Assembly (NCBI GenBank): GCA_045542415.1
Contig: JAZQKZ010000070.1
Span: 1-64,000, forward strand
DNA length: 64,000 nucleotides
Source of the DNA: UMGS1958 sp045542415
GTDB lineage: Bacteria; Bacillota; Clostridia; UBA1381
Reading direction: 5' to 3'
The notes beneath the pieces are model-generated. The model had not been told where the DNA came from, searched no databases, and worked only from the letters and a program-made list of their open reading frames with translations. The position numbers and the translations under genes were made by a program. Shown piece by piece: positions 17,218 through 25,731 of this stretch. Positions within the stretch are counted from its first letter, which is position 1. Each line of letters starts with the position of its first letter.

Positions 17218-18702
17218 ATGAAAAAAACAGGATTTGACAATCAGAAATATCTTACTACCCAATCAGAACAAATCCGTAAGAGGATTGCTGAGTTCGGAGG
17301 TAAGCTGTATCTTGAATTCGGAGGCAAGCTTTTTGATGACTTTCACGCTTCACGCGTACTTCCCGGATTTGCTCCGGACAGCAAAATCCGTATGCTTCAG
17401 CAACTGAAGGATGATGTTGAAATGGTTATTACAATAAATGCCGAGGATATCGAATCCAACAAGGTCAGAGGAGATCTCGGCATAACATATGATGATGATG
17501 TCCTGCGTCTCATAGATACCTTCCGTGAATTGGATTTATATGTCGGAAGTGTTGTTCTGACCCGTTATAACGGACAAGCCTCGGCAAATGCCTTTTTAAA
17601 GCATCTTACCGCATTGGGTATAAAATGTTATCGTCATTATACCATTGCCGGTTATCCGTCGGATATTCAGCATATTGTCAGTGATGAGGGTCTCGGAAAA
17701 AATGAATATATCGAAACAAGCCGTTCGCTTATAGTAATCACAGCTCCCGGTCCGGGCAGCGGAAAAATGGCAACCTGTTTAAGTCAGCTTTACCATGAGC
17801 ATAAAAGAGGAATCACCGCCGGTTATGCAAAGTTCGAAACCTTCCCGGTATGGAATTTGCCTTTGAAGCATCCCGTTAACCTTGCTTATGAAGCTGCAAC
17901 CGCTGATCTTAATGACGTTAATATGATAGATCCGTTCCATCTGGAGGCTTACGGTCAGACTGCTGTTAATTACAATCGTGATGTTGAAATTTTTCCGGTT
18001 CTTCGCACAATGTTTCAGCGAATTCAGGGAAGCTGTCCGTATTCTTCGCCGACAGATATGGGCGTTAATATGGCAGGAAACTGTATTATAGATGATAAAG
18101 CCTGCTGTGAAGCATCCAAGCAGGAAATACTTCGCCGTTATTACAGCGAATGTGTAAATTGCTTAAAGGGAAAAGCTGATGAAGCACCTATGCGAAAAAT
18201 CGAATTACTGATGAATCAGGCCGGAATTACTCCTGAAGATTTTCCGGCAGTATCTGCTGCATTGTTAAAGGCTGAAACCACAAACGCTCCTGCAGGTGCA
18301 ATGATGCTTCCTGACGGCAGAGTCATTACAGGCAAAACCTCCAATACACTCGGAGCTGCTTCAGCTCTGCTGTTAAACGCATTAAAAACATTAGGAAACA
18401 TTGACGACAGCCTTGATCTTATATCATCTGAGGTTCTTGAACCGATATGTGCTTTAAAAACAGATTATCTTCAGCATAAGAATCCAAGACTTCATACAGA
18501 TGAGGTTTTGATGGCTCTGACAATCTCCGCATTGACTGACCCGGTTGCTATGTCCGCAAAGGAGCAATTGTCAAAGCTTCGCGGCTGTGATGCACATTTT
18601 TCGGTTATTCTGAGCGAATCGGACGAAAGACTGCTTCGCCGTCTCGGAATTAACGTCAGCTGTGAGGCTAAATATGAAACAAAGTGCTTATATCACGGAT
18701 AA
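17218..18702 (+). CDS. DUF1846 (UPF0371) family protein
   Basis: A 494-residue cytoplasmic protein of the DUF1846 family, which is conserved in Firmicutes and has known structures but no settled function. The N-terminal GGKLYLEFGGKLFDDFHASRV, the mid-protein ITAPGPGSGKMATCLSQLYHEH (a P-loop-like glycine-rich stretch) and SCPYSSPTDMGVNMAG are typical. A longer frame begins at TTG 17209, but GAGG at 17204-17207 is only one base from it and 10 bases from the ATG at 17218, so the ATG is used. It stands alone between a promoter and a terminator. Confidence 0.93.
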   Translation: MKKTGFDNQKYLTTQSEQIRKRIAEFGGKLYLEFGGKLFDDFHASRVLPGFAPDSKIRMLQQLKDDVEMVITINAEDIESNKVRGDLGITYDDDVLRLIDTFRELDLYVGSVVLTRYNGQASANAFLKHLTALGIKCYRHYTIAGYPSDIQHIVSDEGLGKNEYIETSRSLIVITAPGPGSGKMATCLSQLYHEHKRGITAGYAKFETFPVWNLPLKHPVNLAYEAATADLNDVNMIDPFHLEAYGQTAVNYNRDVEIFPVLRTMFQRIQGSCPYSSPTDMGVNMAGNCIIDDKACCEASKQEILRRYYSECVNCLKGKADEAPMRKIELLMNQAGITPEDFPAVSAALLKAETTNAPAGAMMLPDGRVITGKTSNTLGAASALLLNALKTLGNIDDSLDLISSEVLEPICALKTDYLQHKNPRLHTDEVLMALTISALTDPVAMSAKEQLSKLRGCDAHFSVILSESDERLLRRLGINVSCEAKYETKCLYHG

Positions 18703-18726
18703 TACTTATAGTACAGATAATAACAA

Positions 18727-18765
18727 AAAGAAGCGAAACCCAAAACGATTTCGCTTCTTTATTTA
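18727..18765. terminator. Bidirectional intrinsic terminator (DUF1846 / sipL)
   Basis: A 12-bp perfect stem, AAAGAAGCGAAA (18727-18738) against TTTCGCTTCTTT (18749-18760), has a 10-base loop and A/T runs on both sides. It ends both the DUF1846 gene and the convergent SipL-like gene. Confidence 0.85.
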
Positions 18766-20292
18766 TTAAGGGATGAATAATCTCTGTCCCTCAAGAAGGT
18801 CCGTATTCTCCACTAATTTATTGCATTCAATTATTTCTTTCTGTGTTACACCGTAATGCTTCGCAATATCCCACAAAGTATCATCATTCTGAACGAAATA
18901 AATAACAATTCCACGCTTTGATGAACCGCCATCTCCTTTTTCAACCGTATCAATAACACTGATTTTTCTTTGATTTACTATATTTGCCGCTATTGAAACA
19001 ATCGCTCTGAGCTCCAGCTCCCCTGCCGAGTTGAGATTATATCCGACATGACGAATTTCGGTCCTTACCTGCGGTACCATACCTTCAGCATCAACATCAC
19101 AGTCAAGCATATACGAAAATGGTATATCTTTTTTTATGCTGTAAGCAGGATTTTCGTTATTGTCGGATAAATAAAGAATATATGCTTCTATTTTCCCCTC
19201 GCATAAAAGCTTGTTCCGTTGCAGCTGTACCTTTTCTACATGTGCTTTAGCTATAACATTATATACTTCCGCAACCCCCGGAATATTGTCATCAAAGCTT
19301 ATTATTTCACGAACTGTATTCTGAATTGACGGAGAAGCTACCACCTCTTCTATTTCAGCGTCATACTTTTCAATTACAGTTCTCTCTCCGGGAATATAAC
19401 AGTCCGATATCATCTCAAAACTCACCTCGTCCTCTGCTCTTACCTGTGCTTCGGCAGATATATCAATCATTATAATACGCCTGTCTCCATCACTGTCCTC
19501 CTCCACCTTACTTGAAATACCGCACACGCTGTATTCAATATCGCAAAGTGTTTCGTCAGAAACATCTTCTCCGTCAAACACCTCTGTGAACGGAAGCTCT
19601 GCTTCGGTAAACTGAATATTCATTTCTTCATCTGTGTAAAGAACACAAACACCAAGAATACCTTTCACCACTACCTTGCCGGTTACGGTCTTATATTCAG
19701 TATCCAATACCTTTACATCAACCTTTAAGACCTCGTTTACGGAGCGTTGACCGTTTGGTATTTCGATACTTTCTCTTACCGTGAAGCGGTGAGTACTCAT
19801 ATCTACAATACTCCTGAGCTTTACTGCCTCACGCATAACCTCTGCTGCTCCATTTATTTCAAACGGCAGCTCATAAGCTTTTACACCGCATACGTCATAA
19901 TCAATGCCGACTATAGCCTTAACCCTGACCTTTCTTGAATTAATGGCTGAAAAGTCAATACGGACAACATTTGATACCACTTCCGCTGACATATCCGACA
20001 TAATTTTATTGCTTTGAACCCTATGTGAGAAATCAAAGGATGCCTCGACGCTTCTGACCTTTTCTCCGTCGCGGTCCGGTATGTACAAGATAGTCATATC
20101 TACACAGCCATATATATCAAGAATGCCCTCAGATATATTAGTTTCTGTAATATATGATATTGCATCCACCTGCAAAAGCTTTAAAATATCGGGCTTGATA
20201 TCCGGAACTGCGACATCGCCCTCTGCTGTTACACGAGCATCACCTTTATACATTGTCCGGGCTATTCTTACGGTTTCTTTTAATAATTCCAT
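18766..20292 (-). CDS. sipL: SipL-like spore morphogenesis protein (SPOCS/DUF3794 domains plus LysM)
   Basis: A 508-residue protein with repeated DUF3794 (SPOCS) domains over about residues 30-450 and a C-terminal LysM domain from about 463 (YFVQNDDTLWDIAKHYGVTQKEI...LLEGQRLFIP). In Clostridioides difficile, SipL has the same plan of SPOCS repeats with a terminal LysM. It binds SpoIVA through the LysM and is needed for coat localisation around the forespore. The length matches. GGAGG lies 6 bases before the ATG. The gene is divergent from gpr, and its upstream region has a sigma-E-like element. Other SPOCS-LysM proteins exist, so assignment as the SipL orthologue is likely but not certain. 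Confidence 0.85.
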   Translation of the reverse strand: MELLKETVRIARTMYKGDARVTAEGDVAVPDIKPDILKLLQVDAISYITETNISEGILDIYGCVDMTILYIPDRDGEKVRSVEASFDFSHRVQSNKIMSDMSAEVVSNVVRIDFSAINSRKVRVKAIVGIDYDVCGVKAYELPFEINGAAEVMREAVKLRSIVDMSTHRFTVRESIEIPNGQRSVNEVLKVDVKVLDTEYKTVTGKVVVKGILGVCVLYTDEEMNIQFTEAELPFTEVFDGEDVSDETLCDIEYSVCGISSKVEEDSDGDRRIIMIDISAEAQVRAEDEVSFEMISDCYIPGERTVIEKYDAEIEEVVASPSIQNTVREIISFDDNIPGVAEVYNVIAKAHVEKVQLQRNKLLCEGKIEAYILYLSDNNENPAYSIKKDIPFSYMLDCDVDAEGMVPQVRTEIRHVGYNLNSAGELELRAIVSIAANIVNQRKISVIDTVEKGDGGSSKRGIVIYFVQNDDTLWDIAKHYGVTQKEIIECNKLVENTDLLEGQRLFIP

Positions 20293-20337
20293 TTTTGCCT
20301 CCCTTTTTCTTAGAGTATTTTTACTCCTTTATGTTTA

Positions 20338-20366
20338 ATTCTATGCTTTAAATAATGATTTTATGC
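20338..20366 (-). promoter_or_regulatory. Candidate sigma-E promoter of the sipL-like gene
   Basis: On the minus strand, CATAGAAT (20338-20345) resembles the sigma-E -10 consensus CATACAHT, with GCATAAA (20360-20366) 14 bases upstream as a -35-like element. The same octamer precedes the spoVM pair at the same spacing. In relatives both genes belong to the sigma-E regulon. Confidence 0.45.
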
Positions 20367-20395
20367 GTATAAATTTAATTAAGAGTGAAATACTT
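20367..20395 (+). promoter_or_regulatory. Possible forespore sigma (F/G) promoter of gpr
   Basis: GTATA (20367-20371) fits the sigma-G -35, and AATACTT (20389-20395) is a 5/7 match to the CATNHTA -10, with 17 bases between them. gpr is forespore-expressed in Bacillus. The match is weak on its own. Confidence 0.3.
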
Positions 20396-20423
20396 TTTAT
20401 ACAGTCTTTTATGAAAGGATGAA

Positions 20424-21275
20424 ATGCATATGTCCGTACGAACCGACTTAGCCTTAGAAGCACATGATTTAGCGAGAAAGGAACAAAAGGGTGAAATAGA
20501 CGGAATAATATCCGAAACTAAAACTTTAGACAATATAAAAATAACTAAGGTTGATATCACAACCGAAAAAGCATCAAAACAGCTTGGAAAGTCCTGTGGT
20601 ACTTATGTAACTATTGAGGCACCCGATATATGTCATAGTATTGACGTTTATGAAGCAGTCGTAAAGATGATTTCAATTGTTATAAGCGAACTGACATATA
20701 AGACAGAGCTGAAATCAGTCCTTGTTGTAGGACTCGGAAACCGCAGTATAACCCCGGATGCTCTCGGATGTGCAACGGTAGAAAGCATTCTTGTAACAAG
20801 AAAAATGGAGCTTTTTTTTGAAGATGATGTTATCAGTGTATCTGCAATAGCACCCGGTGTTCTCGGTACGACCGGAATAGAAACCTCAGATATAATAAAG
20901 GGACTTGTAGAAAAAATTAATCCCACACTCGTTATAGCTGTAGATGCACTTGCTGCAGCGGATATATCCCGTATTTCTCATACCGTTCAGATATCTGATA
21001 CCGGCATACAGCCCGGTGCAGGCGTGGGAAATAACAGAAAAGGACTAAACAGCACTACATTGGGAGTAAAGGTCCTTGCCATAGGTGTTCCAACCGTAAT
21101 AGATGCACGGACTATTTCTTCCGACTCATTACTTGATGATTCTGTTGCATTCACCGTAACACCCAATGATATAGATATTGTAATAGAAAAAATGTCAAAA
21201 ACAGTAGCTAACGGCATAAATATGGCTCTTCATCCGCATTTTACCCTTAGAGAAATCGCAGAAATAATTTCCTGA
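20424..21275 (+). CDS. gpr: Germination protease GPR
   Basis: A 283-residue endopeptidase that degrades small acid-soluble spore proteins during germination (family A25 in MEROPS). VRTDLALEAHD at the N-terminus, VVGLGNRSITPDALGC, APGVLGTTGIET and DALAAADISRISHTVQISDTGIQPGAGVGNNR are diagnostic. AAAGGA stands 4 bases before this ATG and 10 before a second in-frame ATG at 20430, so either may be used. Only 4-5 residues precede the conserved RTDLA, whereas Bacillus zymogens carry a propeptide of about 15. The pro-segment is therefore very short or processing differs. Confidence 0.96.
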   Translation: MHMSVRTDLALEAHDLARKEQKGEIDGIISETKTLDNIKITKVDITTEKASKQLGKSCGTYVTIEAPDICHSIDVYEAVVKMISIVISELTYKTELKSVLVVGLGNRSITPDALGCATVESILVTRKMELFFEDDVISVSAIAPGVLGTTGIETSDIIKGLVEKINPTLVIAVDALAAADISRISHTVQISDTGIQPGAGVGNNRKGLNSTTLGVKVLAIGVPTVIDARTISSDSLLDDSVAFTVTPNDIDIVIEKMSKTVANGINMALHPHFTLREIAEIIS

Positions 21276-21309
21276 ATGTAAACATTTAATTAAATACATG
21301 CTTTTTAAG

Positions 21310-21338
21310 TTGACTTTTTTTACCAAATGAAGTAAAAT
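21310..21338 (+). promoter_or_regulatory. Sigma-A promoter of the M16 peptidase pair
   Basis: TTGACT (21310-21315), a 17-base spacer and TAAAAT (21333-21338) lie 33 bases before the start codon of the first M16 gene. Confidence 0.7.
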
Positions 21339-21371
21339 ATAAGTATATATTTTTTAGAAAGGAAAATTACA

Positions 21372-22637
21372 ATGCCTATTCAGATAAACAACAATATTCG
21401 TCTGCATTATATTCCGATGACGAAGCTTAAAACAACTACGCTGGGTGTATATATCCACCGTGAAATCAATAAGGACGACGCATCAATGAATGCACTTCTT
21501 CCCTATGTCCTTAAACGTGGATGTAAATTATGTCCCGATATGGCTTCAATATCAAAGTATCTTGAAGCCCTTTACGGAGCAACTCTCGGCTCGACAATTC
21601 TCAAACGAGGAAACAGTCAGGTTATTTACTTTGATGCAGAAGCCATTTCCGATTGCTATACACCGGGAAACGAACCACTTTTGTCACAGCTTACTGACCT
21701 TATGCTCTCGATTTTATTCGAGCCTGTTTCTTGCGACAATGCATTTGATTGCGACATTGTAGCTCAGGAGAAAGTCAATGCAGTAAACAGAATAAATGCA
21801 TTAATTAATGACAAGCGCTCGTACGCAGCTATTCGCTGTCAGGAGGAAATGTGCAAAGACGATGCCTTTGCCATCTCGCGTTTGGGTACTATAGACGGAA
21901 TAAACTCAATAACTCCTCAGTCATTATATAAATATTATAAACAGATAATAACTTCGTCAATGATTGATTTCTATATTTGCGGAAATGCCGATATCGAAAC
22001 AATCGAAAACAAGTTGCGCGCATACACAGATAAGCTTTCTTTCACAGCTGCTTCAGCGATAAAAACCGAAATCCTTAAAAAGCATTCAGAGCCTGTCAAC
22101 GTAACCGATCGCATGGACGTAACACAAGGTAAGCTGGCTATCGGCTTCAGAACAAATGTAGCACCCGGCGATCCGGACGGTGCCGCACTTGCAGTATTTA
22201 ACAGTATTTTCGGTGCGGGGGCTCATTCAAAGCTTTTTAACAACGTCCGCGAAAAGCTGAGTCTTGCATATTACGCATCAACACAGCTTGAACGCTTTAA
22301 GGGTATTCTTGTCATAAACGCCGGAATTGAATTCAAAAACTTCAAAAAAGCATATGATGAGTCTCTCGTTCAGCTTGAAGAAATACGCAAAGGTAATATT
22401 TCAGACCTTGAATTTGATTCATCAATCAATTCGCTCATTAACGGCTATACTTCATTATATGACGATCAGCGTTCAATGCAGCAGTTTTTCCTGAACGAAG
22501 AAATTGCAGGAACAAATGAGAGTATTGATGACAAACTCTCAAAAATCAAATCAGTGACAAAGCATGACGTACGCCAAGTTGCTCAAAAGCTTGAGCTTGA
22601 TACAGTTTACTTTCTTGACAGAAAGGAGGAAGAGTAA
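21372..22637 (+). CDS. ymfF: M16-family peptidase homologue, YmfF type (no zinc motif)
   Basis: A 421-residue protein with two M16 (pitrilysin/processing peptidase) domains. The HxxEH zinc motif expected near residue 45-60 is not visible, so this is the inactive-type subunit that pairs with an active partner, as in Bacillus ymfF/ymfH. It has the paired-domain features KLAIGFRTNVAPGD and IFGAGAHSKLFNNVREKLSLAYYAS. The stop overlaps the start of the next gene by one base (TAATG). Databases link this pair by name to EF-P 5-aminopentanol modification; the basis is genetic context. Confidence 0.9.
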   Translation: MPIQINNNIRLHYIPMTKLKTTTLGVYIHREINKDDASMNALLPYVLKRGCKLCPDMASISKYLEALYGATLGSTILKRGNSQVIYFDAEAISDCYTPGNEPLLSQLTDLMLSILFEPVSCDNAFDCDIVAQEKVNAVNRINALINDKRSYAAIRCQEEMCKDDAFAISRLGTIDGINSITPQSLYKYYKQIITSSMIDFYICGNADIETIENKLRAYTDKLSFTAASAIKTEILKKHSEPVNVTDRMDVTQGKLAIGFRTNVAPGDPDGAALAVFNSIFGAGAHSKLFNNVREKLSLAYYASTQLERFKGILVINAGIEFKNFKKAYDESLVQLEEIRKGNISDLEFDSSINSLINGYTSLYDDQRSMQQFFLNEEIAGTNESIDDKLSKIKSVTKHDVRQVAQKLELDTVYFLDRKEEE

Positions 22638-23926
22638 TGCAGTTAGAGATAAAAACAAGTGAAATTACCGGTGAAGTGCTTTATTCAGGTACTCACCCGT
22701 CGGGATTGAAAATATATATTATCCCTAAAAAAGATTATTCAAAGACATATGCAATTTTTGGCACCCGTTACGGCTCGGTAGATTCAAGCTTCATAGTTCC
22801 GGGTGAAAATGAAATCAGTAACGTCCCCGATGGTATTGCTCACTATCTTGAGCATAAAATGTTCGACCAGCCGGACGGTACGAATGTATTTGATAAATTT
22901 TCTGCTTATGGAGGAAATGCAAATGCATTTACCTCATTTAACATGACTGCTTACCTGTTCAGCGCAACAGAAAATATCGAGGAAAATCTTTCTACACTAC
23001 TTGACTATGTTCAGTCTCCGTATTTTACAGAAGAGAGTGTTCAGAAAGAACAAGGAATCATTGGACAAGAAATAGGAATGTATGACGACAACGGCGGATG
23101 GAGAGTTTTCTTTAATTTCCTCGGCTGCCTTTATCACAATCATCCTGTTAAGAAAGATATTGCAGGCACAGTTGAGTCAATCAGCCACATAACGGCAGAT
23201 TATTTATACAAATGCTATAACACATTCTATAACCTGTCAAACATGGCTCTTGTTATTGCCGGAGACGTTAATCCCGATAAAATTCTTTCTGTAATAGAAT
23301 CCGGAATAAAAAACAACACTCCTTTTGAAGAGGAAATTACAAAGCTTTATCCTGATGAGCCTGACAGCATACACTGTCATTATACAGAGCAATCATTAAG
23401 CGTAGCAATGCCTATGTTCATGATGGGCTTCAAGGATATTGATACCGGGTATGACGGAAAAGCCCTTTTAAAGAAAGAGATTGAAATTGCTATTCTCATT
23501 AAAATGATTTTCGGCAAAAGCTCCGCTTTATATAACAAGCTTTACGAAAGCGGACTTATCACTCCGTCATTCGGTGCTGATTACACCGCTCAGGCTGATT
23601 ATGGATATACAAGCATCGAAGGCGAATCTCCTGAACCTCAGAAAGTTTATGAAATGATGCTTGATGAAATTGACAATATACGCACAAAAGGTCTTTCGTG
23701 TGAGGACTTTGAAAGGATTAAAAAAGTAGTCTGGGGCAAATACATCAAGTCGTTAAACGATGTTGAAGACTATAGTGTTTCTTTCATGCAGAATATTTTC
23801 AAAAACATAAATTATCTTGATTATTATGAGGTATATGAATCCGTTACCTTTGAAGATGTAAAAGCACGATTTGATAATCACTTTGTCAGAGAAAGAGCTG
23901 CATTATCTGTTGTGAATCCCGTATAA
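22637..23926 (+). CDS. ymfH: M16-family zinc peptidase, YmfH type
   Basis: A 429-residue M16 peptidase with the inverted zinc motif HYLEHKMFD (HxxEH) and the downstream glutamate in EQGIIGQEIGMYDD, so it is predicted to be catalytically active. The second domain keeps KSSALYNKLYESGLI. It is translationally coupled to the YmfF-like subunit and probably forms a heterodimer with it. A strong hairpin terminator follows directly. Confidence 0.93.
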   Translation: MQLEIKTSEITGEVLYSGTHPSGLKIYIIPKKDYSKTYAIFGTRYGSVDSSFIVPGENEISNVPDGIAHYLEHKMFDQPDGTNVFDKFSAYGGNANAFTSFNMTAYLFSATENIEENLSTLLDYVQSPYFTEESVQKEQGIIGQEIGMYDDNGGWRVFFNFLGCLYHNHPVKKDIAGTVESISHITADYLYKCYNTFYNLSNMALVIAGDVNPDKILSVIESGIKNNTPFEEEITKLYPDEPDSIHCHYTEQSLSVAMPMFMMGFKDIDTGYDGKALLKKEIEIAILIKMIFGKSSALYNKLYESGLITPSFGADYTAQADYGYTSIEGESPEPQKVYEMMLDEIDNIRTKGLSCEDFERIKKVVWGKYIKSLNDVEDYSVSFMQNIFKNINYLDYYEVYESVTFEDVKARFDNHFVRERAALSVVNPV

Positions 23927-23933
23927 AGCAAAT

Positions 23934-23965
23934 CAGTGAACGCCCGAATGCGTTCACTGCTTTTT
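23934..23965. terminator. Bidirectional intrinsic terminator (ymfH / SGNH esterase)
   Basis: CAGTGAACGC (23934-23943) pairs perfectly with GCGTTCACTG (23950-23959) around a 6-base loop, followed by CTTTTT. AAAGCA upstream of the stem gives a T-rich tail for the minus-strand gene ending at 23964. Confidence 0.88.
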
Positions 23966-24950
23966 ATATTTCATTCAGATGTTCGATAAACACTTTTGAC
24001 CAGTTATTTACTATCTTCTCCATACCCTCAAGTGACGGATGTACCATGTCCTGTGAAATATATCTCAATCCACACAATATATCCTTACCATCAGTAAAAA
24101 TAAATTTATCATTTGCATATTTTCTGACGATATCGCAAAAGTTTCTCATTTTATTTTTATCTTTATATGCATCAAAAATATTGGTAATAAAAACAGGACG
24201 GCTGTCTTTCGCCAGTATATCTGTAAACTCAGCAACTCTTTTCTCAAATTCCTGTTCATCAAAATACGGCAGCATATTCACGCCCATCTCAAAAGACGCA
24301 AAGCTCCAGTCTTTTCTTGATATAATATACTCGGCCATTTCCGTTTCAAGCTGTGCTGTTCCGGCAAAGCCAAGATTAATATAATCACAACCAAGCTTTT
24401 GTCCAATACGGAACGGATAGCTATACACCGGAGCAAGAGCCAGACTGCCATGCGTAATTGACGATCCGTATGCAAGGTATGTTTGCTTTGGAACATCCTG
24501 CATTGACGGCGGCTCTATATCTCCCGATATTCCCATAAAATAACACCGTCCATATGGCAGAATAACCCGTACAACCTCCGGATTAAACGGCATATTTTCT
24601 TCTGCTGCTATACGTTTTAGTAACCAGAGATTATCCGGACGTTTTATTTCAATAACGGTTTCTCCCGTTCGCAACGGTTTTGTCGATTGCTGCCAACCTC
24701 CCTGAAACCCACCGAAATATGTGAACGCAGTCTGAGCCTCTTCCTCTTTCTCCGTACATAAATGTATTTTTACTGTATCGCTCTTCATTTTAAACCTGAG
24801 CTCTACTCCGGTAGAATACCTGCTGACCTCATTTCCCGCACGAGCATTAAGACATTTTCTTATATTTTTCGGAACACGCCACATTATATAGCCTTTATCA
24901 TATGGCTCCATTTCCTCGACATTATGAAAATCAATATTATTAAATTGCAT
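23964..24950 (-). CDS. SGNH/GDSL-type hydrolase (probable carbohydrate esterase)
   Basis: A 328-residue esterase. The N-terminal 150 residues form a beta-sandwich-like domain. The catalytic domain then begins with YGSSITHG (161-168), the GDS-like block I with Ser164 as nucleophile, and ends with DMVHPS holding Asp301 and His304. Block III (GVNM) supplies the oxyanion Asn. This two-part layout is seen in acetylxylan and other carbohydrate esterases. There is no signal peptide, so it should act in the cytoplasm on imported oligosaccharides or cell metabolites. It starts only 3 bases after the rubrerythrin stop and probably shares its promoter, an unusual pairing. Confidence 0.85.
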   Translation of the reverse strand: MQFNNIDFHNVEEMEPYDKGYIMWRVPKNIRKCLNARAGNEVSRYSTGVELRFKMKSDTVKIHLCTEKEEEAQTAFTYFGGFQGGWQQSTKPLRTGETVIEIKRPDNLWLLKRIAAEENMPFNPEVVRVILPYGRCYFMGISGDIEPPSMQDVPKQTYLAYGSSITHGSLALAPVYSYPFRIGQKLGCDYINLGFAGTAQLETEMAEYIISRKDWSFASFEMGVNMLPYFDEQEFEKRVAEFTDILAKDSRPVFITNIFDAYKDKNKMRNFCDIVRKYANDKFIFTDGKDILCGLRYISQDMVHPSLEGMEKIVNNWSKVFIEHLNEI

Positions 24951-24953
24951 AAA

Positions 24954-25490
24954 TTAATAATTTTCTTCCTTGATTTCAAAGTAGCTCTGCGGATGATTAC
25001 ATACCGGACACACCTCCGGAGCTTTCATTCCTACTACAATATGGCCGCAGTTGCGGCACTCCCATACCTTAACCTCGCTTCTTTCAAACACCTGTTTCAT
25101 TTCAATATTATTTAACAATGCACGGTATCTCTCTTCGTGTGCCTTTTCAATAGCAGCCACTCCTCTGAACTGTTCAGCAAGCTCATGGAAGCCTTCTTCA
25201 TCTGCCTCTCTTGCCATTCTGTCATACATATCTGTCCACTCTGCATTTTCACCCTCTGCTGCATGCAAAAGATTTTCCGGAGTATCGCCCAATTCGCCCA
25301 GAGCCTTAAACCAGAGCTTTGCATGTTCTTTCTCATTTTCAGCTGTCTTTAAAAACAGAGCTGCAATTTGCTCATAGCCCTGCTTCTTTGCAACAGACGC
25401 AAAGTAAGTATATTTATTTCTTGCCTGTGACTCACCTGCAAATGCTTCCCATAAATTCTTCTCTGTTTTTGTTCCTGCATACTTATTCAT
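24954..25490 (-). CDS. rbr: Rubrerythrin
   Basis: A 178-residue non-heme di-iron peroxidase that reduces H2O2 in anaerobes. The four-helix diiron domain has E20, ENEKEH (Glu53 and His56) and IEKAHEERY. The C-terminal rubredoxin-like domain has CRNCG and CPVC for one Fe(Cys)4 centre. Length and order match classic rubrerythrin. AAGGAGG precedes the ATG. It has a consensus sigma-A promoter and an inverted repeat in the leader that may be a regulatory site. Confidence 0.97.
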   Translation of the reverse strand: MNKYAGTKTEKNLWEAFAGESQARNKYTYFASVAKKQGYEQIAALFLKTAENEKEHAKLWFKALGELGDTPENLLHAAEGENAEWTDMYDRMAREADEEGFHELAEQFRGVAAIEKAHEERYRALLNNIEMKQVFERSEVKVWECRNCGHIVVGMKAPEVCPVCNHPQSYFEIKEENY

Positions 25491-25515
25491 AATTTTTCCT
25501 CCTTAATATGGATTT

Positions 25516-25540
25516 GTGTAATATACTCCATATTACCACA
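25516..25540. promoter_or_regulatory. Inverted repeat in the rubrerythrin leader (possible operator)
   Basis: GTAATAT (25518-25524) and ATATTAC (25530-25536) form a 7-5-7 inverted repeat with TGTG/CACA extensions. It lies between the rubrerythrin promoter and start codon. It may be an operator for a redox or peroxide regulator or an mRNA 5' hairpin. It is not a recognised PerR or Rex box. Confidence 0.4.
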
Positions 25541-25558
25541 AATTATTTTAATATTATT

Positions 25559-25587
25559 ATTATAGCATTTTCACAATCAATTGTCAA
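25559..25587 (-). promoter_or_regulatory. Sigma-A promoter of the rubrerythrin-esterase operon
   Basis: On the minus strand, TTGACA (25582-25587), a 17-base spacer and TATAAT (25559-25564) match the consensus perfectly. An AT-rich stretch over the -10 (25547-25561) resembles a PerR box at about 11 of 14 positions, which could be chance in such AT-rich DNA. Confidence 0.85.
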
Positions 25588-25671
25588 TATATCTTTATCC
25601 GCTTCGCTTTTTAATTTTATTCTTAACCTCAAAAAATATGTAATTATTCTCGATTTTTTTATGTAAAGCTC

Positions 25672-25700
25672 TTGTAATTTTTTCTGAGCTATGATATAAT
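25672..25700 (+). promoter_or_regulatory. Sigma-A promoter of the glycyl-radical enzyme operon
   Basis: TTGTAA (25672-25677), a 17-base spacer and TATAAT (25695-25700) stand 31 bases before the start codon. GAGAGG at 25718-25723 is the ribosome-binding site. Confidence 0.78.
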
Positions 25701-25731
25701 GATTATATATAATTTGTGAGAGGTATTTACT

